Below, piece by piece: positions 45,139 to 57,133 of a stretch of DNA of 64,000 nucleotides; the stretch's first letter is position 1, and each line of letters begins with the position of its first letter. The translations under genes were made by a program, and so were the position numbers. This stretch comes from Blumeriella jaapii (Eukaryota; Ascomycota; Leotiomycetes; Helotiales; Drepanopezizaceae), in the NCBI GenBank assembly GCA_009599575.1, contig VWND01000003.1, positions 1,502,001 to 1,566,000 of the forward strand, given 5' to 3'. A model generated the notes under the pieces. It was not told where the DNA came from and did not search any database. It was given only the letters and a program-made list of their open reading frames with translations.

Positions 45139-46521
45139 GGTTGTCGAAGTTCTGTGAGAAGTCCGAGGTGAAAAGTGGCAGGTCGGGGATGAAGAGATAC
45201 GAGCAGCGCTAGCTAACTTTCGGAGACCTTCCTATTTGTACAGATACAATCGGATTGTTACCCACTGTACAGTATGGGGAGGCCCGGTTGCTTCTGTGAG
45301 GGACGTGGTCTCTAATGGATGTAAAACAGAGTTCGCCCCGCACGCATTGGTCGGCCGGGAGATGGCACGGCATCGCAAGATGGAGTGCTCTGTTATCCAG
45401 CCTGAAACCTTCGATCTACTGCAACTGAGTTCTAACGGAACTACAGTAGGGTAAACGAATTGAGATTCCCATTATTGGATGGTATGTACTGTTTTAGAGG
45501 GTGTTTACAACGTGGTTCTGATTCTCATGTGATTGAAACGAGGTCAACAGCGCACGTATTATTATCGAGTGTCACAAGAAAGATGGTATCAATGTGTAAA
45601 GGTGTAGAAAGCATGATTGTATGTAAATACACAGCCCCTTATCTAACGAACCGTGATTCTAACATGCTCTGTTGACAGCAATGTATGAACACATATTCGG
45701 CCCAAGAACTGTAGATTGTCATCTAAGCGAGATATATTGCTTCCAGGAGTCATTAACCTCCGTGCAAGCATTGGGAAGCGATAGAATTAGCGCTTGCGAA
45801 TCCGCTTTGTGAATTTACCCAGTACAGTAGAACATACAATACGCGGTAGTTTCGTGATAAACTTAACATCAGAAATTCGTCTGCAAAAGCTTAAGAAATT
45901 CTTACCTTACGCTGCGGGGCGGGTACAGCTAGCAAAAGCATCTGCCGTCTTTTTAGGTTACAAGGTGGGACACGGGCTTTATTTACAGTACCTACTTACT
46001 ATACCGTAGACTCTTTCGGGAAACCACTCTTGGAGATGTACTTAACCTCTTTGGTAGGAAGATGGATTTAGAGTTCCAGCGGATAAGTATTATCCCTTGC
46101 ACCCAAATCTTAGCCCGTCGTTGAAAGCTTGTAATCACAACAAGAACAATTTAAATAGTTAACAAAGCTTACATGATCATTCAACCCCGTGTCAAACATA
46201 CACGTATATGATTTTTTGGGCGTTTTGGCGATGCAATTTGGCCAAGTTTCTGATGTTGAAATGTACAGCTCTAGTCCCAAGGGGGCCCTTGTCGACCGGG
46301 GATAACTCTTAACCGCTAAACATGAGTACTCCGTATTTAAGTACAGGGGATTGCTCGAGCGTCTACGGCTCAACGCCGTTCCCACTGAGATGCTGCATTC
46401 TCCAAGACTCTCTCGACCTCACAGCGCGCCCAATTTGATATTTGGCTTGAGACCCGCTTAACACGCACGCATCTCGCTGAACAGACGACCAATAGACGTA
46501 GAAGAGGGAGAAAGAGCAAAA
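45139..46521. promoter_or_regulatory. Shared divergent promoter region of thiolase and FAT1-like genes
   Basis: 1.38 kb between two divergent fatty-acid genes. It contains one CCGAGG/CCTCGG hexamer at 45163-45168, the site bound by the FarA/FarB-type fatty-acid regulators of filamentous fungi. The middle (45450-46350) is comparatively AT-rich and gene-free, with short ORFs only. Confidence 0.5.
45163..45168 (-). promoter_or_regulatory. CCTCGG fatty-acid response-type element
   Basis: CCTCGG on the minus strand, 25 bp before the thiolase start codon. In Aspergillus this hexamer is the core of FarA/FarB binding sites in beta-oxidation gene promoters. One hexamer can occur by chance, and the position is unusually close to the ATG. 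Confidence 0.4.
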
Positions 46522-48618
46522 ATGACATTGAGCACAACTGCTGTCGCCTCCGCGGCGGCGATAGCTGCAAGTGCGTATCTGAATGCAAGGTTATGCATTG
46601 GCACCGACGTGAAGAGCATTCGGCATGATCGCCAATTTAGAGAGCGGGTGGGAGCAAAGGTCCAGAGCCTGGGCGACACCTGCTCAATCTATGCCGTTTT
46701 CGATGCGGTAGACCCGAACATCGAATTCTTGTGGTTCGAAGGAAAGACCTGGGCATATGGCGAGATCAAAAAAGGTAGGTCTGATCACCGGTTGGGAGTC
46801 GGGACACTGTTGACGCCTCACAGACGTTGTCAGGCTTGCAGCATTTCTGGCGAGGGAAGGAATCCAAAGTAAAGACTGTGTAACTCTGTTCACGACCAAC
46901 TCGCCAGAGATGATAGTCGCTATACTGGCGCTGTCAAAACTGGGCGCCGTGGCTGGTTTGGTCAATACCAGTCTGCGAGGTATGAAACGATTCGGCTACC
47001 AAGAGCAATACTGATTTTACAGATGCCACCTTGAAGCACTGTCTGAGCGTTGCAAACGCCAAAATGATCATCTCGACTCCGGATCTGGCCCAATTTCTGG
47101 ACGTCTCCACGCCACATCTCAGCTTAGATCTGGGAAACTTCCAGAACGTGTCTGTCTCCGACGACCCTTCAATCACAATTCTCAAACCAGAAAACTTACC
47201 TGTGCCGACGATCATCTCCCCCTCAGCAAAAGCAACGCCAGTCGACGTAGCACTTCTGATCTACACGTCTGGGACCACAGGAAAGCCCAAAGCGTGCGCG
47301 ATTCGCAACCACCACATGATCTTGACCGGCACTTTGTCATCCGCTGACGCGAGCAACCCCCAGAAGTATTTCCCCTTGCGCATTTACTCTCCGCTGCCGC
47401 TCTTCCACGGCACCGCCATTTTCACGGCTTTCTGCTACGCGATTGGAAATGCATCCACCATCTGCCTGGCAAGGAAGTTTTCCTCCTCTCGGTTCTGGAA
47501 AGACGTGCATGATAGCCGAGCGACCCGGGTTTTGTACGTCGGAGAGCTGTGCCGGTACCTGGTCAACTCGCCACCTGGGCCTTATGACAGAGGTCACCGA
47601 TGTATCGTCGCTACCGGCAATGGTCTCCGCGGCGAGATTTGGGAAAAGTTCAAGGAGCGTTTCGGAGTCCCGGAGATCAGAGAGTTCTACCGCTCAACTG
47701 AAGGGCTGGCTAAGTTCGACAACATCGAAAGCGGAGCCTGGGGAGCTGGAAAGATAGGCTTCGCGGGACCCTTGAGGCGGTATATGGAAACGGACACACT
47801 ACTCGTGAAAGTCGAGCCCGAAACTGAGCAGCCGTACAGGGACCCAAAGACTGGGTTCTGTGTCCGAGCAAAGATTGGGGAGCCGGGAGAGGCAATCGAG
47901 AGTGAAAAGCAGAGCCCTCTTGACAGAGTATCTGGGGAATGCTGGAGAGACCAACAAGAAACTGCTGAAGGACGTTTTCCGAAAAGGGGACTTGTTTTAC
48001 AGAATGGGGGACCTCCTCGTGCATGAAGAGACGGGTTGGGTGCGGTTCCACGATCGCATGGGCGATACTTTCCGATGGAAAGGCGAGAACGTGAGTGCTG
48101 GTGAGGCGCGAGACCATATTGCCCAACTAGGCGGGGTATCGGACGCAGTAGTATACGGTGTGAAGCTGCCCGGGTGAGCGTATCCCACGACTCCCGTGAG
48201 GTGATATACTGACGAACGTAAGTTATGATGGCACAGCTGGTGCGGCCGCCATCACCCTCGACTCTTGCGCCGACCAGGTCTTCATGCAAAGGCTTTACTC
48301 GGGGCTCAAGAAATCCGGACTTCCTGCCTACGCGATGCCGCGTCTTGTGCGCATCACGCAAGAGTGAGCAGACCACGACAAAAGTGTAGTCCTTTCCTGC
48401 TGGAACGCGGACTGCAAGCCGATAGCAGGAACAGCTGGCTAACGACATCTAGGATCGAAGCAAACGCGACTTTCAAAAAGGCCAAAAACGAGCTGATCAA
48501 GAAGTCGTGGATTCCGGCCCAGAACGAAGATAAACTGTACTGGCTGGACGGGCAGGAATATAAGCCTCTCGATTCGGAAGGCTGGGGGGCCATTGAAAGC
48601 GGTAGAGCGAAATTGTAA
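46522..48618 (+). CDS. FAT1-like very-long-chain acyl-CoA synthetase, frameshifted
   Basis: AMP-forming enzyme of the fatty-acid transport/very-long-chain acyl-CoA synthetase family, activating fatty acids with ATP and CoA. Exons: 46522-46774, 46824-46979, 47023-48173, 48223-48363, 48453-48618; about 622 aa once the frame is restored. An N-terminal hydrophobic segment is followed by the AMP-binding motif IYTSGTTGKPKACAIR, EFYRSTEG, and the family motifs YRMGDLLVHEETGWVRF and DRMGDTFRWKGENVSAGEA. The C-terminus ends GRAKL; AKL is a PTS1-type peroxisomal signal. At about 47898 the frame shifts: GEPGEAI is in one frame and RVKSRALLTEYLG in the next. The family expects AIGRV, so two nucleotides appear lost within exon 3. 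Splicing does not explain it. The head-to-head thiolase supports a peroxisomal beta-oxidation role. Confidence 0.85.
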
Positions 48619-49909
48619 GGAGCTGGGTCAAGGAGGATTGTGATGGATGCGACCGATTGTGTAAGTGTGGTGTTTAAGCATTCTTAAAGATGAAGAAAGA
48701 TTCTCGAGCAGAAAGAAGAAAATCAAAGAATTAGATGAAGTAGATGATGAGGACTTGCCTCAGCCGCTGAGAGGATTTGAGTGTAGGTAGGTACCGGTGG
48801 AACCGCCTGTGTCCAACTCGCGCGCGCATTAGAGGACTGCAGCTTAAATCCGCAGTTTGTGAAATGCATGCTGAGCTGATTTCAAACTATGAAAAGCGTG
48901 TGTCGAGCGAATATCAAGCACAATCCGAAAAGCGCGAGTTTGGTTTTGACGTTGAAAGATATCATTGGCATCACCGGTGGACTACGCGATTCAACTAGTG
49001 CAATATCACGTGTCTAACACGTGACTGATATCCAGATAGACAGGTACTGTATTGTACCTACCTACGCAAAAGACGATTTCAGAAATACTTTGGCAAAGTT
49101 CGAGTCGAGCAAGAGTTTCCGAGGGTCAATCTCTGAAACTCTGCAGTTGGATGTCCATTATTTCCCACCCCTTCGAAAGGGCCGGTGTTACAGTACAGTG
49201 CTATTGATTCGCAGATAGTGCAGAAGTTATGGAAGGTACGGAAGCTCGCCTATGTGACGGGACCTGGTGTGACGCTCCCGTTTGCAAAACGGCTTGTATA
49301 TAGATAGTCTCTCTTCTTTTATTCTCTCCGTCTTTCTTTCTTGCAATATTGCGAAGCCTTGGATCTAAATACTAAACAAGTTCTTTTTCGGCGGCCGTCA
49401 CAGCCTGTGTTCCAAGGCACGATTGATCCCATGTTTTGATCGCAATCAATTAAGACATGTCGAGAAACAGCTAGCATCTTAACATTTTATTTATAGCCGC
49501 TCAGATATCTAGCATCGCTTGTTTTGCCGAGAATAAGGTTTGCACTGATATGAAATAATCCCCATGAACATGATTTCTTCTCGAGAAGACTGAATATCGA
49601 CAATAGAAGCCGAAACTTGGTATGATTCCAAGTCCGTTGCGATGCCAATCAACGATTTGGCCCCATCATAAGCGAAGAACACTAGCGAAAAGAAGTCATT
49701 GATACAACCCCGAACTTCGCTCCGCAAATTCAATAATAGTAGAGTGTTGGAAAATGAGACACGTGACTATATGGTGCACGTGATAGCGTTTCTGCGCCAA
49801 GCCCACGCTAGGCTGCAGGCCCATACATATTCTACCCCCGATAGTTAGCTAGATAGACCAGACCACATCGCAATACAACATACAATTATTGCAACGTCTC
49901 AACCGTGTA
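48619..49909. other. Intergenic spacer with paired CACGTG sites
   Basis: About 1.3 kb with no gene supported. It contains the palindromic pair at 49006-49024 and a second CACGTG/ACGTGAC pair at 49757-49784. 49909 is the 3' side of the intradiol dioxygenase gene. ORFs are short and unremarkable. Confidence 0.5.
49006..49024. promoter_or_regulatory. Perfect inverted pair TCACGTG-N5-CACGTGA
   Basis: Two CACGTG E-boxes are arranged as a perfect 7-bp inverted repeat with a 5-nt spacer. CACGTGA is the core bound by bHLH factors such as Cbf1/SREBP types in fungi. The nearest start codons are over 1.9 kb away, so its target is unclear. Confidence 0.5.
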
Positions 49910-50935
49910 TTACACAACCTCTTTTGGTGAAACCAACATCGAGTCAACCCCCAAGGTCATATAAGCCACCATCCCTTGGGTAATATCCTCATCGTCCAAT
50001 GGTACAACCTTCATGACAGGGTCCCAGCCAGCGACTGAGGCGGACGCGTTCGCGAAGATACCATCTGTCAGGATATTAGCCTCTCTCCTACCACGAGTAT
50101 CCACGACGGGTAACATACCGGCACTGTTTGTGATGCGGTCGAAATCGCGCGCATTGTACGGCGGGAGGGACATGATCTGTTGGGTGATCTCCTCCGCGAA
50201 GAACACCTCCCCGACCGAGACCGAATTTTGACTGACGATAGTGCCGTTGTGGCGAACAAACCAATTGGTGTGGACCTGAACGTGGATGTGAATCGTACGC
50301 CCGGCGTAGAAGCCGGGGAAGATGGTCTTCATCTCCATCACGCCGTTATCATCCGTAGGCCACATGCCTCTCAAGAAGGTCGAGTTGCCGGTGGGCAGAG
50401 TGCTACCAAGCTCTGGACTTTCCTTCGTCAAATTGTGTCGGTTCAATGCTTCAATTACTGCGGTGTCTGACTCGTAGCCTTCGAACGAGGAATATTGTCC
50501 CGTCGCGTTGGAGTGCCACAAGTCGACGAGGGCATTTTCAAGGGGCTCGCAGGTAGTGATGTCAAGGACTCCAATGTCAAGGTAGAGAGGGATGCCAGGT
50601 TGGCCTTCAGACATGTCTTGGCGTAGTGTTTGCGAACTAGGCCAAATGAAAGTTCCTGCCGTGGTATCAGGGACCAAGATGCAAGTATCGTTTTGGAGAA
50701 CGTCGTAGTACGGAGCCTCGGTATTGATAACGACGGAAGTGGTAGAGCGTGAAGCAATAGATCGGGTGTTGTTTTCCCAGCGCTTCATGTTCATCACTGC
50801 GGCAGAGGCCTCGCAACGCTTGGAAAGTCCGGCCCGACGAGTGATTTCCTTATGACTGAGTGCCTCATGGCCACCTGGGTGAGCCAGTATCGCAGGCACA
50901 GCGGCGCTGAGAAGAAGGAGCCAGTTTGTCTTCAT
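49910..50935 (-). CDS. Secreted intradiol ring-cleavage dioxygenase-like protein
   Basis: Extracellular member of the intradiol dioxygenase fold (catechol/protocatechuate dioxygenase type), using non-haem Fe(III) to open catecholic rings between the hydroxyls. Single exon, 341 aa. A signal peptide (MKTNWLLLLSAAVPAILA) leads into HPGGH, a start common to this fungal extracellular subgroup. The core has PLYLDIGVLDITTCEPLENA, VDLWHSNATGQYSSF (first Tyr ligand region), FPGFYAGRTIHIHVQVH (second Tyr and the two His ligands), then a C-terminal beta region. At least six NxS/T sites occur. Substrate unknown; plant phenolics or lignin-derived aromatics are inferred. A TATATAAG box lies at 51115-51122 on the minus strand, about 180 bp upstream. 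Confidence 0.92.
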   Translation of the reverse strand: MKTNWLLLLSAAVPAILAHPGGHEALSHKEITRRAGLSKRCEASAAVMNMKRWENNTRSIASRSTTSVVINTEAPYYDVLQNDTCILVPDTTAGTFIWPSSQTLRQDMSEGQPGIPLYLDIGVLDITTCEPLENALVDLWHSNATGQYSSFEGYESDTAVIEALNRHNLTKESPELGSTLPTGNSTFLRGMWPTDDNGVMEMKTIFPGFYAGRTIHIHVQVHTNWFVRHNGTIVSQNSVSVGEVFFAEEITQQIMSLPPYNARDFDRITNSAGMLPVVDTRGRREANILTDGIFANASASVAGWDPVMKVVPLDDEDITQGMVAYMTLGVDSMLVSPKEVV

Positions 50936-51114
50936 TTTGAATATTCGAAATGTTCACTAAAGCAGGTAGAAATAGACGACGAAAGTGAGAGGCGAGAAAA
51001 GAGTCCGAGAGTGTGCGTGTCGGTTTGCTGGTATCTGATGTGCCGAAGTACTGGCGGTGTTGTTGTTCTTCTGATTGTTGTTAAATTCTAGTCTACCGAA
51101 GACTGAAGCAGTAC

Positions 51115-51122
51115 TTATATAC
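51115..51122 (-). promoter_or_regulatory. TATA box of the intradiol dioxygenase gene
   Basis: TATATAAG on the minus strand, about 180 bp upstream of the start codon, followed by a CAACAA-type leader. Confidence 0.55.
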
Positions 51123-51192
51123 AACGAGCCAAGATTCTCACTGATCTGGACATGCTTCTGACAAGTAGTGGTCAGGAAGTATGCGTACTAGA

Positions 51193-52909
51193 ATACGTAT
51201 TAGCTGGCTGAACAGACCGGCTTGTCGAGCCGGGAGAGCCGGAATGGAAGCCGGAATGGAAGCCGATGAATTGACTGACTAGCTACACCAGACACCAACT
51301 AGCTAGGTAAGATATACAAATCGCTCTATGAACACACAGTGTGGACTACGCTAAGTCCTTTTGAGACCCCACTTAGGATGCGTACTTCCCCCAGGCGAAC
51401 TACACATTCGGTAATTTGTGAAACAATGGGGTCCGACGGTCCGTTCCGGAAAGATTCCGGTGTCTTCATTACATCGTGTGCCTGGGAACTACGCTTGATG
51501 GATTTCCCTGATAACCCGTTCAAAAATGCAGGTTCTTGTGGAGCCAGTTCGAGGGATTGTTGGTGCCTCCGCGTGAGGGTTTTGCCTCACATAGACTCTT
51601 GTTCTTTTCTCTCTTCATAGGTAGTCATAACAGGGAAACTAGTAGTAGTAATATTGATTGACATTTAGAGGATTGAAGTCGATACACTGCCATCTTGGGA
51701 CCTCCCAGGGGGTACGTGTGAAAGCTACTGTCAATTACGATTTGCACAGCTATTTCTGGTGGTTCTTCAACAAAGAAATAAGCTTAAAACACGAGAGAAA
51801 ACGTGCATGTACAGTAGCACTGACCAGCAGGCCTATCTCGACCAGTCTTGGTCGAGAGAGTAAGACTTCCGAATCCTTCTAGTTAGACAAGAACTCTCTC
51901 CTCTTAACAGCTATCTTAGACATTTTCCAAACCCTCAACCTTGCGTTACAAGTAAAAACGCAGTATGTGATGTAGGTAGAATAGGCGAAAAGCGGCGAAA
52001 GCATCGACTGATAATCCGCAGAATCAGCGGAATCAGCGGAAGGGGGGAGCGTCGCTTGGCTCGAGCTGGGTTCCATTTTTACCAGATCCGAAGTACTTAT
52101 GGAACCCGAAGCTTAGGACGGGGAAAGGGGTAGCGAAACCGAGGATTGGGAGTAGGGGAAAGATAAGACGCATCTTCATGACGCGTGAGCTTGAATCAAG
52201 AAAATAAACGAATCGTAGAACTTCGGCCGCCGCTCAAGCGCAAAGTAAACATCCGAAGCTTTAGCGGGTTCGTTAGCCCCGTTCAAATTGTGTCGGATCT
52301 TTTCACCACGCCGGGGGGGGGAGTATCAGGACTTCACCCGTATTCCTGTAAGAAAACAGTCAGTTTCTAACGAGGAGGGAATCAACGTTCCATAAGGTAT
52401 TTTCTTCGACGCTGAGCGATGTCAAGGCGAAAAACTTACCTAAGCGAGAGGAAGAGGGCACTAGGAATATGTGTCCAGGCATGTCGGAAATCGGCGGATG
52501 AGGCAGGCTGCTAAAAAAAACAATAGATTTGTGTTTTTGAGTGCTATGTACCACAGTACTACACGTACAGTACAGTATGTTACACGCGCTAGGTCAAGGA
52601 CCAAGCTTCGGGCAAAGAAAACGATCGATCTGACTTCATTGGGCCAGCAGTCCATTCTCCTTGGCTTAGCACGACCAATAAAGGTCTTCAGCAACTCCCG
52701 GCAGAACGACATTTGCTTTTGGAGATTACTCGGTGTAACTAAAAGTAGCACTTTTGGCTCCGGACGGATGGTCTGCTTGTCTGTTCATACAGCGATTCGC
52801 AACTTCAGTCTTCTGTACGGCTAGTCAGTCAGGTAACCGGCGTTCGTTCCGGCTTTCACCCCGGCTCTGGCGAGCCGGCAAGTGGGCCGTCCAGCCAGCG
52901 AATTCGTAT
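51193..52909. mobile_element. Putative DNA transposon remnant bounded by about 90-bp inverted repeats
   Basis: 51193-51284 reads ATACGTATTAGCTGGCTG..., with GAGCCGG, AGAGCCGG and AAGCCGGAA, and ends TGACTGACTAGC. The reverse complement of 52819-52909 has the same order: ATACGAATTCGCTGGCTG..., CCAGAGCCGG, AAGCCGGAA, TGACTGACTAGC. By eye about three quarters of positions agree. Similarity continues outward less clearly (AAGTAGT..TCAGG). The 1.5 kb between has no transposase ORF. A decayed or non-autonomous element is the natural reading. Target-site duplications were not identified. Confidence 0.5.
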
Positions 52910-54501
52910 GCTCCCCTGACTACTTCTAGCAAGAGGCGGCGTACTAGAACGGTCTAGGTTCTGGTTATTATATACAAAATCCTGCCTTCAGCATTCAGAT
53001 TAAAGGATAGAACTTAGGGATTCTGGATTAAAGGTTAGAACGTTGTGAACAGAATCCCAAATTGAGTGTGTATCTTTAGCACCTCAGTACTTCGGTGCAC
53101 CAGACCCCTAACAAATCGACAATGCTAAATATGGTTGAATGTAAGCATAAAAAGTAGAGTTCTTACCCTTGTGGGCGGGGGGAAAGGGGGAGAGGAAGTG
53201 ATGATAGTGGGGTGTCAGGACTGGGCCTCCAAAAGCCTCCCTCTCCCAGAACCTTTTCTGGTGGATAACCGTCCAAAACGGAAGACCAAAGGCACATCTT
53301 CTACGTCGCATGGTTTTTGACACATTAAACGTATCTCTTCCCAGGATTCTGAAGCCTGTGTGAGCCGGATCTCTCGTAAAGATCCGTTATGATCCATTGT
53401 ACCCCCACCTTACTTCTTCACCGTGACACCTCAGCCTCTTAGAAGTACATTGAGAGTCATTACGAAACCATATGAGCAACTCCGCATCTTCCGCCTCCAA
53501 CCCACCATGTTTGATATGGTTTGGCCAGGGCCAAGTCAAGTGCAATAATAACAGCCTAGTCGTCCAGTCTGAAGAGATCGCTTGATTCTAGCTGGAACCG
53601 ACAAATTGTAAGCCAAGTTCACCCTAAGAATTCAAGAAGCTTGTGTATACAGCGCAATACCAGATCGTCGTCTGAAACTTACATTCGCAGAAAGTCACAA
53701 TTCTCAAGGTCAAAGAATACGTCACGGAAGTCTGGTAAATTCAGATAAGCGATGAAGGGATGTGGCAGAGCCATGTAGCTACAGCAATGTCTAGAACCTG
53801 AAACTTGAATGTGTACTGCTTAGATATTGCACCCATTCTAAAATTCCGTGTTTGACAAGCCAGAATCAACATCATAAGGATATACTTATTTGCAATAGGA
53901 AGATCAACAAGTCTTCAGTAAGTACAGATAACCAAAAGACATCAGATCTACCACTGCCAGAGCTTTCCTCACCCCTGCCTACACAAAGCTTCCCCATCCT
54001 GACGAGGATTATTGACGTTCGTCACTCTCTCTCCCAGCAACTCCCTTGAGCCAAGCCTATACTATTATCGGACTCAGCAGCCTCTGAGAATCTCCTACCA
54101 CGTCTCGTCTTCTAAGCGCTCTCTCCGTTGAGAGGAGTGTGAACACCGTCGTCAGACTTAGAAGCGTTCGTATCGCTGCCCTTACAGTCTCTCACAACGT
54201 GTCCCTTCCGCCAAGCTCTCTGTCCAGATGGAGAAGTGGGGATGCTATCGCCTGATTTATCTTCGTCAGAGCTGAATTCTCCTCTGCGGGCCGCGTGTGC
54301 TTCCAGAACAGCTCTTCGCTGAGAACGATTATCCCCGTGGCGTTTTGAAAAAGTGTTGCTGTAGGTGTCACTTCAAGGGTGAGGGGTGGGAGGGGTGCAC
54401 ACGAGGGGTCGTGACATGCAGTACTGTAATACTGCTGATGTCTAGGGAGCAAGTTCTAGCTATGGAGTTGTCGGGCACATAGGCAGAGGCCGGTGGATAT
54501 C

Positions 54502-54540
54502 TCACGTGACCGGGGATAGCCCCATGTGATTTCACGTGAC
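54502..54540. promoter_or_regulatory. Two TCACGTGAC sites 30 bp apart
   Basis: TCACGTGAC occurs at 54502-54510 and again at 54532-54540, in the same orientation, with CATGTGA between. This is the third paired E-box in the right part of the window. Confidence 0.45.
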
Positions 54541-57133
54541 TGTACCGCAGCTATTCTTCTCGCAGTTGTTTTCGGGGGCGCGTCTCGCCCTGTATTCGGT
54601 TATCGGAGAATGATGTGTAGGGATGGTGCAACCAGTAAGAGGGTCTGGTTGTGTAGAAGTTGAATGTTTGTTGACCAGATGCTGTCCGACAAGTGTGTGA
54701 CCAGCTTCGGTGTGTTTCTGGCCCTTCACGCGAACGCAACGCATAACACTTCGCCGAAGGAGTTTTGACCTTCCAATTTGCCGTTGTCGATAAGGTGTTG
54801 AAAGCTTGCTCCGCTGTCCCAGGCAAGGCGCGGACATCACTTTCGGTAAGCTCGTACCGGGATGAGAGCTCTTTCAAAACATTCCCGTAATACCACAGTC
54901 GGATGATGAAAAGATTGTTGACAACGAACAATGGCTGGTGTTGTGATGCGATTACGGGACTGCTGGATACACCGGAGCAACTTAGAGGAACGAAAAATCA
55001 CCGAGCGAGTTTTCAGGGAAGGCAGATTTCCAAGGCGTGCTGAGCTTTTAGTGCCATGGATCGATGAGCTGTACATGGCGAAAGTCTTCCAGCTGATAAA
55101 GACGAGTGACGCCGACCTGGCGGAAACGTTCTCACAATGGCCGGTGCAAAGCTCATGGCGGCAAGATTGATGCTGTTCTAGAAGTCAGTTTCGGTTTTGA
55201 TGGTATGTATCTCACTATTGACAGGCACAATTCCGGTATGGAATTTTGCAAGTTGGGCAGGGATGGGATGTACGTTGATGCTACTTACAGAATTGCTATG
55301 AGGAGATGCTGCTGATGGTACAGCACCGGTTTTGCATTTGCGAGTCACCTCCTGCCGGTGTATGGCTTGTCTCCCTCTCGTGCTCAGAATCGGTCGATGA
55401 CCAGGTAAAGTACAACGACCTGGAACAGCAGAATTGGGAGATGGAAGAACATGTTGGATAGGTACTGATACTGGTATACGATCCTGAAAATCGGGACGAC
55501 AGGGCGAGAAACGTGAGATGTTGTGGGAAGAACGCTGTGCAAGAATCGCAGGTTGAAATGAAGGAACAGCGTGGTATTTGAAGCCGATCAGACTGTTGTC
55601 CTTCTGAACGAACTTCAAATCAATCCGCGCGTTGCATTAGTCGGAACTCTGATCCGGAGCCCACGCTGGTGATGTTTCACCTTTGGGCGACATTCTGTTG
55701 CGAACTTTTGAATTTACACCATTGTCTCTGAATCTGTCCTTTGCGACCCGAAGCAAGAATATCGGCTGCCTGGTCGAGCGATAATCGGTCCCTGGAGACA
55801 ACTGCACAGTAGCATTTGACAACCTCTAAACTCTTGTGATTGAGGCAATTGAAATGAAAGTAAAGAATGGAACAACAACCGACAATGGAATTCCATATTC
55901 AGGATGCGATGTCAACCCCGTTGTCAATGCGCTGCTGACGATACTATTTACGTACGAGACGAGCTGAAGATCTGTGCGCTCAAGCTGCCTCGCTTGAGTG
56001 AAAACAACCCCTCAACTCTCCTGAATTATCCACTCAAATCAGTAAACGCATCAGAATTGATCTTGAAACATTCAAATGTACGTGATAGAAGTATACCGTA
56101 AATGGCCAATCGCATCTCCGAAAGACTGAGTTCCAGATTCCCAGATAGCCTTGGGAGAAAATTCCAGTTCTAGACATCTGCACAGTGTCCGTAGAAAAAC
56201 AAGCAAAATTCATATTTCAAAATGTTATCGCTTAAATATTTGAAGGTGGCGGAAATATTCAACAGTGATTGGTCGACTAGGTGGTAAGCCGTGGCTTTGA
56301 CGGCTGTGAAGATGTAGCACCGCGCCGAGCTGACGATCTGTACGAAATTGAATATTGCTCCGGTTTCGAGGACGAGTGAATGAAGCTAAGCGGAAGTTGA
56401 AGTCGAAGTCGGAGGCCGGAGACCGGAAACCGGAGAGCCTGGTGAAGCTCATGCAATACCCAGCGTCGAAGTTATTTGGAACCATGGGTAAAGGACTATC
56501 GCATTGCGGCGGTGACGATATAGTCCGGAGGTACAGCACATGGCTTTAATCCGAAGAAAGAAGAAGCTGACCTGAAGCGCAAAAAAAGGGATATTGAGGA
56601 AGAAGAAAAAGAGCATCTAGAGAATACCTAGCTTCAGATACCATGTAACAACCAGCCACGGATGGCGTCGACTCTACTTTCAGAAACCAACTCCTAATTC
56701 CTGCAGCATTTCTACTTGTGAGAGACGAAAAGATGGGGCTCGTCCGGACTCCGGATTTGCCCACGAGCCAACAATCTTCAGCTACCTTGGTGTTCCCTTT
56801 TCCGTACATCCTTCAACAACCGGACATCCGACAGCATTTCGGACCGCCATCACTTCAACGCCATGGACATGTCCATTGCAGTTCGGCCGTGCGAGCAAGG
56901 CGACAGGCGAAGGTCCGAATCGTCTTCTTGTACGACTTTCGCAGTGGATGAGTTGATCATGGGAAGGGTTTCCGTGGATATATAGGAAGACGCCCGCTGG
57001 ATGTAGTTTCTCCTTATTCGAAAACATCATCAACTTAGATCGTCTATCCGCTTTCATCTCGGAAGCCAAGATATCTAGACTTTTGTCTCTTAGAATCACA
57101 CTTTCACCAACGGTTGCTCCGAATACTTTCACA

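Larger units (their letters stand above)
50936..57133. other. Gene-sparse 6.2-kb tract
   Basis: No convincing host gene. It contains the putative inverted-repeat element (51193-52909), a G-run (52311-52321), TACAGTAC words near 52560, and a TCACGTGAC pair (54502-54540). ORFs such as 54551-54931 (-), 54931-55170 (+) and 55178-55618 (-) overlap without splice logic or motif. The right end (about 56970-57133) is the promoter of the reductase gene, with a TATATAGG box at 56979-56986. Confidence 0.5.

Noticed and set aside
54551..55618. Overlapping ORFs considered as one spliced gene
   Set aside because: No combination of GT-AG junctions gave a continuous protein-like sequence, and none of the pieces resembles a family.
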